Below are positions 11,101-23,100 of a stretch of DNA of 64,000 nt, piece by piece. The position numbers and the translations under genes are program-made. How positions within the stretch are numbered: position 1 is the stretch's first letter; each line of letters starts with the position of its first letter. The DNA comes from Manduca sexta (lineage: Eukaryota > Arthropoda > Insecta > Lepidoptera > Sphingidae): positions 8,549,245-8,613,244 of the forward strand of contig NC_051119.1 of the NCBI RefSeq assembly GCF_014839805.1, in the 5' to 3' direction. Below the pieces are notes generated by a model. The model saw only the letters and a list, made by a program, of their open reading frames with translations, was not told the DNA's origin and did not search any database.

Positions 11101-14100
11101 ACCAAGAATACAGAGGCCATATTACTTAGCCCAAAAGGCGCAAATATTAAAACAAATATGTCTAATGTAATGTCAGCACAATAATAACTATAAAGCATGA
11201 GTACCAATTCGCCAAAAAACACTAGGTGGTGGATTAAGACCTAGGCTCCCTCTGTGTTAGAGGAGAGTATATAATCTAGAGCTGGTATTATGAGCAGGTG
11301 CGTACCATGTGGTGCGGCATGGTGGTGCGCATGAGTTGTGGTTCGTCGTAGGCGTAAGGCGTGGCGGTGGCGGCGCCGCTGTATAACGCGCCCGCGCCCT
11401 GCGCCGCGCCCGCGCCCGCGCCGTACGCCGCCGAGCTGCCGCCGCCCGTGCCCGACGTCGTCGTCACCTTCGACGTGGACGTCTGCGTCGTCGACGTCGA
11501 CGTTAAGCTGTTACTCGACGACACTGAACTCTCGTACTGTTGCTGCAATATCAACGATATCTCAAATACAACTATATTGCTTTAATACTATTGCTTATGA
11601 ATTATGAATGTGTATCCAAAACACTTAATATTGACGAGCAATAAGATAGTTAAAATCAAGATAAATATAATTGACAATAAGCTACGATGGAAACACACAA
11701 AAAATACTGAGATGTGAGCATTTTAATCGAATGTAGACTTGTATTACTATGCTATGGTATACTGTAGTGCACAATGAGAGATTATGTGAAGACACTGTGT
11801 GACTAGCTCACCTGTTGCGTCTCTTTGGGTGGCAGTTTGGGTTGTGCGGTGGGCTGGTACGCCGTGTATGGTGCCGCGGTGTACAGCGCGCTGCCGCCGT
11901 ACACCGCCGCCGATGACGACGTCTGCTAAAGATAAATAATATTAAATAGTAAATACATACATTATTCTAATTTAAGCTGCTCCTATTGTAGAGTTTGGGG
12001 AGACAAAGTGCTGTCCACTCGTACACACTCCGACTGTCTAGAGTGCTTGCGGAACACACCATGAGGTATGATTCCTAGGTATCAAATATGGAAGGGACCT
12101 TGATTTTAAAAAAGAATTTTGTATCTTTTTGATCGCTAGATAATTGAGAACTTCACCCGCCCTCTAAGTAGCGTGTCGTTTTATAGACTGAAAACATTAG
12201 CTACCGCCTTCGTGACTATATTCAGAACGGACATTAAAGTTTGTGTACTTAACTTCTTAAACCGAAATATTTATTACATGCAGTTAATGTACTATCTAGT
12301 ATAGTATTACGTAGTACGGCTGCTAAGTCTTGAACAGTCTGAATCATCTATTATGTACAGACATTAATCTGTTACAATATGTAAACATTGTAACAGATTA
12401 ATGTAACTATTTTTCGTATTTTACCGCGGCTTTTATATTTAATTTTATCCCGACATTTCAAAGACTTTGCAGTCTTCGTGGTCACAGGGGGGAAATAATT
12501 CAATTATAATGTCTAACATTCGCGTAAACATAAGAAATGATTACGTAAACATTGTTACCTGATATGAGTTGATAATGGGTTGGTACTGCGTGAGCGTCAC
12601 ACTGGACGGATACGCGGTCGCCGTGATGGCCGACGCGCCAGTCAGCGATGCGTTCGTGGAATTAACCTGAACAGATATTTTATATAAGCTTCAAAATCTT
12701 ATTACATAGCCGAAGACTTTATTAGGTATTTTAGATGTTATGTAAGGTTCTTGGTTGAATTTTAATAACCCACAAAACATATTTTATGTATACAGTTTGA
12801 ATATCAGAACAAATTCATGCACCACCATGTATAAATATAGATTAACAATTTAGGGTGTTCGGTGGTATGTCTTGTCTTACTCAATTATTAGACATCTCTC
12901 ATTTACATTTTACTACCCACGATAATAAGAAAATTTTGTGGCAAGAGACATTCTCTCACATTTATGGATAGTGTGAATCTAGAGGCTTTAGACAAGTTGC
13001 AAATGTTCTATTCCAGTTTTTTCTTATTTATTCTTTCACTCTGACTGCATGGCTTATCACTAAATGTCATTTCTTTACTTTTTGTTTTTTGTTAACATTA
13101 AGAGCCTGCGCACATATGGCGGAGCGTAACGTAGATTTTTTTACTCTCAAAGTACTATCGACATTGTCTTGATTGCTATAATATTTATAACTAGCTTCCG
13201 CCCGCGTGGATTTCGGGTTTCAAAAATGGAGAAGGTGCTCAATTTGTCGGGATGTTTTTTTAATTTATGGTGGTATGCAGGTGGTCCGATTGTCCGGTCA
13301 GGGTCTGATGATGGGATACTGGTGAAATCGAAGGAACTTTTAACCATTAAGGTTGCACACGAAATGACGGAAGCTTAAAAAATGGAGTAACTTCTCCCGT
13401 TTTCCCAACATTTTCCATCACTGCTATGCTCCTATTAATTGTAGCGTGATGAAAAGTAGGTATACTATAACCAGCTCAGGAGTATGAAAAATAATTGTAC
13501 CAAGTTAAGTTAAAATCCGTCGAGTAGTTTTTGTTTCTATAACGGTTATACAGACAGACAGACAAAAATTTTACTAATTGCATTTTTGGCATCAGTATCG
13601 ATCCCTAATCACCCCAGTTATTTTGGAAATATATTTCATGTACAGAATTGACCTCTCTACAGATTTATTATAAGTATAGATATGCAAAAGTAGCTCAAAA
13701 ATTGTCCATAACGAAAACATGCATTTTAAAGTAAAACAAAAGAAATAATATCGTGAAGCCAACCAAATAACTAATGATATATTAAATTTTGTGACTGTTC
13801 AATTTAGTCGGGTCCGCGATATCACTTTTGTTGAGTTTCAGAACGCGACATTACATTATTATATTCTGTGCTCCAACGCACACTGCTTTGATGTTAGGAA
13901 CACACCTACATTGCTTAGACAACAGTGAACTTTATACAATAGCAATAAAGCTCAAATAGACTCTACGTATTAGTTAGAAAACGTTTGTATGGGAAATAGA
14001 AAAATGCTGTTTTGAGGATTTTCCCGGCAATTATTCGAATTTTTCTCACCTTTTAAACCTTCCCTAGACCTCCACGAATAATTCAAGACCAAGATAAGAT

Positions 14101-17100
14101 AAATCCGTTCAGCCGTTCTCGAGTTTTAGCGAGACTAACGAACAGCAATTCATTTTTATATATATAGATTTAACACAAGAATAAATTGATGTGTTAATTG
14201 ATTTTGAATATTATTTCAATGAACAAAATGTCTATAATAGTTTGAGCGCTCCGCCGTATTCGAGCCAGCTCTAACAGTTGTAGAAAAGCATCTCATCATC
14301 ATCAGTCAAAGTTCCCAGGATTAGATACGATAAAGATTATAATCTGCTAACATTGACCTGTGGTGCGTACACGTTGGCGCCGTATACAGGTGGGTGATGA
14401 GATACAGCGTGGTGCGCGTACACATTCTGTTGTGGTCCCACCGTCTGAAACAAAGTATAACCTTTTTAGTACAACATAGTCCCGCGGTATCGTAGTCTTA
14501 TTTGGCTAATCCCGAGTCGGGCGAAGCGATATTGGATTTTCCTGGTCAGTATGAGCCCAAACCCTGGAGTCCAAAATTTATGCTCTATATACAGTAGGCG
14601 AGTAGAAGGGATATCGTCCATCACATTCTTTCGCAAGCATAATTCCTGATGACGTCACTTACCCCTTAATAAAAGTAATTTAAATTTAAGATGTCCTCAG
14701 CGCACTAAGGCTATAAAATGGTCTTAAAATCAGAATATTAAAACTGGTATTTTTAGCAAAAATATTTTTTATTCATCAATGATTTTTGGCACAATGTTAA
14801 CAGAGGTAAAGTCGATGTATAACGAATATGTGGTGTCACTTAGTAACGCAACGTAAACATGACCCTGTATATGCAATGAATCACATCTCTAAAGGAATTA
14901 GTGGCCTTATCAGTACCAGCTAACCGCACTGATAAAATGTGAAATCATAACATTAGTCAGCTTTGTTTATGTGATAAGTTGTTTCTGTTACTAGGTTAAA
15001 TTATAAACATTATTTGTTACCCCACTGTAAATTACCTCATACATAAAAATAAGTCGGTATTAAATGTCGATAAATGAAAATATCGATATTCATATCTGAT
15101 AACTATCGATACTGTTTGTAAATATTGATTCGATAGTTATTGTTATATTATTTTTTATGTCTCAATTGTAAGATTAAGAGTAGATAGAGATGGAACCCTT
15201 AGAAAGCTTCAAAACTTCAAAGCTTCACTTTTAAAACATGTTTGTTTTCTGCGACAAACCTCACCGGACCTAGACAACATGTAGTTTGTATTTTTTTACT
15301 GACTGATAGATAATGCAGTCTAATGCACTGGGATTCTAAGAAACTAAAATGTGGGATAAACGCCAACATAAAAAATCCGTTATAATCATAGTTAAAAGAT
15401 TGATATTTTAGGTTTGTGCTTATAAAAAAACTTGTAAACGCGTTTTTAAAAATATCCAAGGAGGTGAAATTGGTGACAAGTAATAAGTGAGTGTGTGGTG
15501 CTTAGATGTTTTTATTACATAGATACGTTGTCCAAGCTCAATACTGGCAAGACGAAAGCTAGGTAATTGCCCGACATTCACTTAGTCAACCTCCAACCAC
15601 TGTCGCGGCTAATCGGCTTACTAACTTTTTGTATTTTTATAAATAAAGTGCTTTCCTTTGTTTTTAAACGATGTACAAATTATACTATAACTGTGAATGA
15701 AAAAACTTTTCTTTTCATACGTTAGTAATAAAGTATACGCTATTTAACTTATTTTTTTAACTAATAAATGCATTTTATTCGACTGTCATGGCGACGGGGC
15801 GGTGGACGCTCGGGCTCATTCGGGCACACTCTAGGGCTGTGACTATAGTAAATACGGCGCCGTTTTTACGTGCAATTTTGTTAGTGTATGACGCGTCTAT
15901 TTGTAAAACGTCATTGGTGTGGTGTGTATACCTTGGGCCTGTGGTGCGCGTAGCCCTGCGGGTGCGCGGCGTGCGCGGGCGGCGCGGCCGCGGGCGCGCT
16001 TCGCGCCTCCGCCGCGCTCGCCGCCACCGCGCCACTCGACACACTCGCGCCACTCGCGCCGCTCGCCCCGCTCGCAGCCGGGGGCGACGACACGCTCAGC
16101 TGCTTCATCGACGCGTTCAACTGCTTCTCTAGTGCTGCTACACAGTACAACACATATTTACAATATACATCACCATCCAATATTTTTTATGGCTAGCAAA
16201 TATTTTACAGCTAATAGTAACTTTTGATTAATTATTTTTTATTTAAGCTGTATTTAAATAAAAATATCAACTGATGTTTGAAAGAAATTGATGTGTTAAA
16301 CACATTATCAACACTACAACTTACTGAACATAATAAAGCAAGCAATAATGCCAATGAATAGTAACCAATAAAAAAAACCGCAAGCCAAATTACCTTCAGT
16401 ATTAATATAAAAATTTTGACAATTTTAGGCCTGGTGTACAATGTTAGTGCAAAAACCGCAAGGCAAATTACCTTCAGTATTAATATAAAAATTTTGACAA
16501 TTTTAGGCCTGGTGTACAATGTTAGTGCAGGACAAAGCAACTGAATGCTACATTAACTACAGCCATTATACAAATGTACGAGCCCTACAAGCTCCACCCA
16601 ATCATGTCGCGAGTGGGCGGACAGGGCGACGAGGCCGGTCTGTTCTAGCACGACTTGTACGCAAACTGACGACATTGGGTCGCGTTGCTCTAGCTACGTG
16701 CGTTACGATTTGGGAAACGCAGCCGTGCAAGGTACGGGCGATGTGTATACCATGCGAAATAGTATTGCAAATCACTCAGAAATAAGAAAGCTAAGCTGTA
16801 TTACAAAAAAAAAAAACAAAAACATAATAAGAATCGGAACGAGAGATATAAGAGAGAGTGTAGACAGCAGGAGATATATACGGAGAGAGACAGCGCACTC
16901 GAGAGAGAGAGGTGATCGAGAAAATCGAGCGAAAACACCGTATTTTCGCGTAAACGAATATCATTACAGCCCAACTTCAAGGACAACACACACGTCCAAA
17001 CCCTGCACGGTGACATGTCCAAACTATTATTCTGTAGCGAGTAAAGGTGTACTCACACGTTGCATTTGTGACTACCGGCTCTGATGTGACCGGCTGGCTG

Positions 17101-20100
17101 GGCGTCGACGACTCTACTACCGAGAGACTCTCGTTTAACTGCAATGAAATTAATATATAATTAGTCTTTGCTATTGCATTTGCAATCGCTTTTTTCAATC
17201 TATCTCAAAAATGGACTGATTAGAAAAAGGTATTTTTTGACATGCTTACAAAATTAGTTATTTTGATTGGTGCATTCTCGTATTCGGATTGAAGATTAAA
17301 ATTGGGATTGTTTATCGACAGTTACAGTCTAACTACACATATTGAATAAGGCCTGAAAATAATGAAATAAAAAGGTAAAAAATAATGGCACCCCTCTTCG
17401 TTAATGCAAGACTTATTTAAGAATCCTAATAGTTTTGCGATCAAAATATCGATAAAATCTAACAAAAACTGATTTTAGACTGAAATTAACATTCTCAAAA
17501 GAATGATAAAGTTGTCTACCTACCATACTGTTGGAACTGGGATATGTTGTGACAGGAACTTCAGTCGTTGTCTCGTGGCTGGTGGACACTGGCGCCGGCT
17601 GGCTCTCCGCCTGTGTTGTCACCTGTGCGATTAGTTGAATTCTTACATAGTGATCTTTGGCATCAATAAAGTTGAATAAGCTTTGGAAAGCTGGCCTATT
17701 ATGCTAAAGCCATCAGTTTCTATGTACATGTTTGATTCAAATACTGATATTCTCAGGTCCGTTGTTCACCATGATTGATCTGACTAGTGTATAGATTTAA
17801 CTGATGCTGATAATTAGTCTGTAACGACTTATTTCTTCATTAACAGTAACACTAAAAGTTACTGTTACTATTGTAAAAAATATGCCATTTATGTTCTGGT
17901 TTGATGGCTTTTACTTTAGTCGCTACACTTACTTTAACAATTAGTAGCAAGTAGTTACCGGTTTGTCGCTATCGTCCGGGTCCAGCGCGCCGAACTGCAC
18001 GTCGAGGAAGAGCGCGGCCGCCTCGCCGCCGGGCATCTCGACGGCGCTGGCCGGGATCTTGCTGGGCGGCGGCACGCGCGCACGCGCCGGCTTGCGCGCC
18101 GACAGCTCCGCCACGCCCGACGAGTACACGCCGTAGTTGGAGCTGTACACGCTGCTCTCGTGCCGCTGCGACTGCTGCGTCAGCTGAGACAAGTACTGCG
18201 ACTGCGCTGCAGTCAGGCTGCCAGACATGCCCATTGGCTGTAACAAATATCAAGATTCAATATATTGATGAGAGGCTGTATTATCCCGTAAGGATATAGA
18301 TTCGATGCGTAGATGATACAAGAGTGTGTAAAAAATTGTAAATAATTCAATTTCCTCAATTCCTCAATTCCTCCTGAGCAACATGGATTTATTAAGGGAA
18401 GGTCAACAGCAACTAACTTAGGTACCTTTATTGACTACGTTGCTACTAGCATGGATGGTGGCTCGCAAGTTGATGTAGTCTATACCGATTTTGAGAAAGC
18501 TTTCGATCGTGTAGATCATGTTATACTTCTACGTAAGCTTTATGAACTAGGCATTCGGGGAAACCTGCTAAGATGGATGGAGTCATATCTGCATAAACGA
18601 TCTCAAGCAGTCACTGTAGGAGGCTTTCGTTCCGACTTTATTGAAATCCCATCTGGTATCCCACAAGGTTCTATCTTGGGGCCTCTACTATACGCAGCCT
18701 ATTTGTATGATGTAGATAAATGCTTTCAACACGCTAAATTTCTTATGTACGCTGACGACACAAAAATATTTATGAAAATCAAGGACACTACTGACTGTAT
18801 AAAACTCCAAAGTGATCTTGATCGACTCAGTGAATATTACGAACTAAACCGTATTGATATAAATATTAGTAAACTAGCTTCCGCCCGCAGCTTCGCCCGC
18901 GTGGATTTCGGGTTTCAAAAATGGAGAAGGTGCTCAATTTGTCGGGATGTTTTTTTAATTTATGGTGGTATGCAGGTGGTCCGATTGTCCGGTCAGGGTC
19001 TGATAATGGGATCCTGGTGAAATCGAAGGAACTTTTAACCATTAAGGTTGCACACGAAATGATTGAAGCTTAAAAAATGGAGTAACTTCTCCCGTTTTCC
19101 CAACATTTTCCATCACTGCTATGCTCCTATTAATTGTAGCGTGATGAAAAGTATACTATAACCAGCTCAGGAGTATGAAAAATAATTGTACCAAGTTAAG
19201 TTAAAATCCGTCGAGTAGTTTTGTTTCTATAACGGTTATACAGACAGACAAAAATTTTACTAATTGTATGTTTGGCATCAGTATCGATCCCTATCACCCC
19301 AGTTATTTTGGAAATATATTTCATGTACAGAATTGACCTCTCTACAGATTTATTATAAGTATAGATATGCAAAAGTAGCTCAAAAATTGTCCATAACGAA
19401 AACATGCATTTTGAAGTAAAACAAAAGAAATAATATCGTGAAGCCAACCAAATAACTAATGATATATTAAATTTTGTGACTGTTCAATTTAGTCGGGTCC
19501 GCGATATCACTTTTGTTGAGTTTCAGAACGCGACATTACATTATTATATTCTGTACTCCAACGCACACTGCTTTGATGTTAGGAACACACCTACATTGCT
19601 TAGACAACAATGAACTTTATACAATAGCAATAAAGCTCAAATTGACGTATTAGTTAGAAAACGTTTGTATGGGAAATAGAAAAATGCTGTTTTGAGGATT
19701 TTCCCGGCAATTATTCGAATTTTTCTCACCTTTTAAACCTTCCCTAGACCTCCACGAATAATTCAAGACCAAGATAAGATAAATCCGTTCAGCCGTTCTC
19801 GAGTTTTAGCGAGACTAACGAACAGCAATTCATTTTTATATATATAGATGTCATTATATTTCTTTTACTCGTAAAAGAAGTCCCACACACTTTAATTATC
19901 AAATAAGTAAAATAAACATAAACAAACAGCGATTAGTTAAGGATTTGGGCGTACTAATAGATGATAAACTTACTTTCTCCGAACATATTGAATGTGTTGT
20001 TCAAAAATCTTATAAGAGTCTTGGATTTATCTTGCGAATTAGTAAACCTTTCACAGATATAGGTTGTTTAAAATTACTTTATAATTCATATGTAAAAAGC

Positions 20101-23100
20101 ATTCTTGAGTACTGCAGTATTATCTGGAACCCTCACTATATAACATACATCAACAGTGTTGAGAGCATACAGTGCAAATTTGTGAAACATCTCAATTATA
20201 GAAAACACAGATACTTTAACAAATACGAAGATTCCTGTAAGTATCATAAACTCACTAGCCTAGAATATAGACGCACATTAATAGATATGGCTTTTCTACA
20301 TGGTGTGTGCAATGGATACATTGACTGCTTCTCTCTCACAAGTAAAATTCTACGTTTCTGCATCCCTCAACATTTCACGCGAAATCCGAGACTATTTGCG
20401 GTTTCTCACTCGTATACGAATTACGCGCAGAATTCAATAGTGAGCCGACTACAAAGAGTTTATAATAAGAAGTTTATGTCAGCTGACATTTTTCATGCAA
20501 ACAAAACAAATTTAAATGTGATGTTTTAAAAATTCTTTATGAAGACAATGTAATACCAATAAATAACTAAATAATACATATGTAAATGTATAAATATATA
20601 GAAATGGTGACACACACGCACATACACGTGCACGCGCACACGCACACGCACGCACACACACACACGCACATACACACGTACACACACATATATGCTCCTC
20701 TAGAGACACTATCCCACTTTTGACTGCCTGTTATTTAAATGTGTAAACAAAATGTAAATCCGTTATTGGCCTTAAGATAAGTGTATCAGATTGTGTCTAG
20801 TATTAAGGGCTGTGGATTTTTTAAATAAATAAATAAATAAATAATTTCAATATCTTGGAAATACATATTATTTATTACTTGCAAAATGGTGACATTAACT
20901 GAATATTTAACAAATTCTCTACAATTCTTTATCTACATCGATAGTAATTATATTCTAAGTATTTGTATCGATATTGTAAGCATGCACGGTAACATGTGTG
21001 GTGAGGTCACCTGGTGCTGGTGCGCCGCGTGGTACTGTTCGTGCAGCGCGGGCTCAGGCGCAGGAGCGGCAGGTCCCGGCGCGGGCCCCGGCCCCCCCGC
21101 GGGCGCGCCGCCCGGCCCCGCCGCGCCTCCTGCACTGGCTGGTGAGGCGCCCGGCCCGGGGCTGCCCGAGCTCATTTGCTGCACATGCAAAAACTCAACA
21201 TGTTAACATTCCTCTAACAGCTGGCAAACAACTCACGATCGTGTGGTGGGATTTTTTTTGTATGTTAGTGTTGCTACATTTACACCACACGCTAGTGTGC
21301 TCAAGTTGTTTGTTGGCTATTATAGATGTCGTTTTTATCCTCGCGTGGTTAAATTACAACATGAAACCTGGTAGTAAACTAATCTAAATATATTACATGC
21401 CTCAACAATGGTCCCAAGAAATAACCCAGCCGGTGTCACTGCATGAACACAAGCGAATCCTAAATTTAAGACATCAAGCAAAGGAACTAAGGTAGATCTA
21501 CAGTATTTGCTATGTAGCACTGCACAAGAGATATCCAATACACTCCCACCAGATCCCATCCATTTACGCCGACGATATGGTCATACTTTGACATAGCGTG
21601 CAGAAGCCAGCATGATGATTTCGAATGACATGAGGTAGCCGTCTGTTGCCATTTGCTACTAGATCTGGACAGCATCGCGCATACCATCAGGTGCCGTGCA
21701 GAAGAAAAAGAAAAAACTATATTTGTAAAGTAACACAAAACTACTCACGTCCATGATGGAATGATGATGATGCGTGGTGTGCGCCGTGTTGTGGTACGTG
21801 TACGTTGGGATGTGGCCCTCCGTCGGACCGTTCGCCTCCGGGTTGTCCCAGTCCTCCTGCAATACAATACTGCTTAAGACCTATTTTCATGTCCATTAAA
21901 TTCGCCCCACAATGGCTGCCTGCAGTTCATTGACAGTTGACACAAGTTAGAGCTAAACCAGAAAAAAATATTTTCTTTTAAGACTCACTATACCTAAAAA
22001 TATTTTCTTTCTATCTTATCTTTTTATAGTATACTAGTTAACCCGACAGACGTTGTCCCGTCTTAACTATGAATTTGCAGCGCGCATTCTGTCAATCGCT
22101 GACAGTTATTTCAAACAATTGACAGTTATATAAAATTAATATTTTGTTAAGTTTTCTTTAATTTTCTAAATTTCCGCGCAATATTTTGATTTTATTCTTT
22201 CATAAGAACCTTCTGACAATAACAAACACAACAAAAAAAGAATAGTGAAATTGGTCCAGCCGTTCACGCGTGATGGCGTGACCAAGGGAAATAGGGATTC
22301 ATTTTTATATATATATAGATAGTATAAGTATATAGTCATGAGAATCGCTCACCGTCACATTGTTTTGTGCGCCAACACAGTCGGGGTCCACGACGGCGTT
22401 CTGAACAGCCGAACTTGCTGTGAACACCTGCGCACGCGAAATTCATTATATTATCTATGGCATATGAGTACAATTTGCGGCTTGCACCAAACATACTGCT
22501 GTTATTCAGTAAAAAAAGGCTATAATTATATTACGTGTCAAAACTTTACATGTAACAAAATTGAATCAGGCCAATGTATGTACATTATACATGTTGAAGA
22601 AATATTAATATGCAAGATCTCTATTACAGATACATGTTTAATTTTTTTTATCTGCCTCTCTTTATGTTTGAACAATCATCACGCAAATACTACTGAATGG
22701 AATTGAATGCAGTTTTCACAGATGTATTTACCAGGAAAATATAAAGCGGGACTTTTATTTCAGAAAAACTTTTTCAAGTAGGCGAAACCGCGAGCCAAAC
22801 CTAGTTTCATTGTATAATTTAAGTTATTTACCTTAGTATCTGAGAGAGATCCAGACCACTCCTCATTGTCCCAGTCTTCTGTGGCGGGGAACGGGTCCAC
22901 GATGTTAGTAACTGTTGGAAATATATTACTTTATTATTCGTTCTCTAGTCTGGAGACAAACTTTGCGGTAAATGTAAATATCTATCATAAAATAATATAA
23001 TTGCAGCTTAGTATCTCAGATAAGTGGTAGCTCATGTCACAGTCTATTTAATAATCTTGGAATAAAACGTAATTCATGTACCATTTATATTATAGATGAT

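Larger units (their letters stand above)
18353..20843 (+). mobile_element. 5'-truncated LINE (Jockey/CR1-like), split by a Helitron
   Basis: A non-LTR retrotransposon with an RT fragment, an untranslated 3' part including a CA microsatellite, and an (AAAT)n tail at about 20823-20843. Similar sequences just outside each end (AAATAATTCAAT on the left, AAATAATTTCAAT on the right) look like a target-site duplication. It sits in the lig intron between exons F and G, antisense to lig. Clade assignment is inference. Confidence 0.85.

Noticed and set aside
13169..13378. 69-codon plus-strand ORF
   Set aside because: Lies inside Helitron copy 1 and recurs at the related Helitron at 36083; no protein homology is evident.
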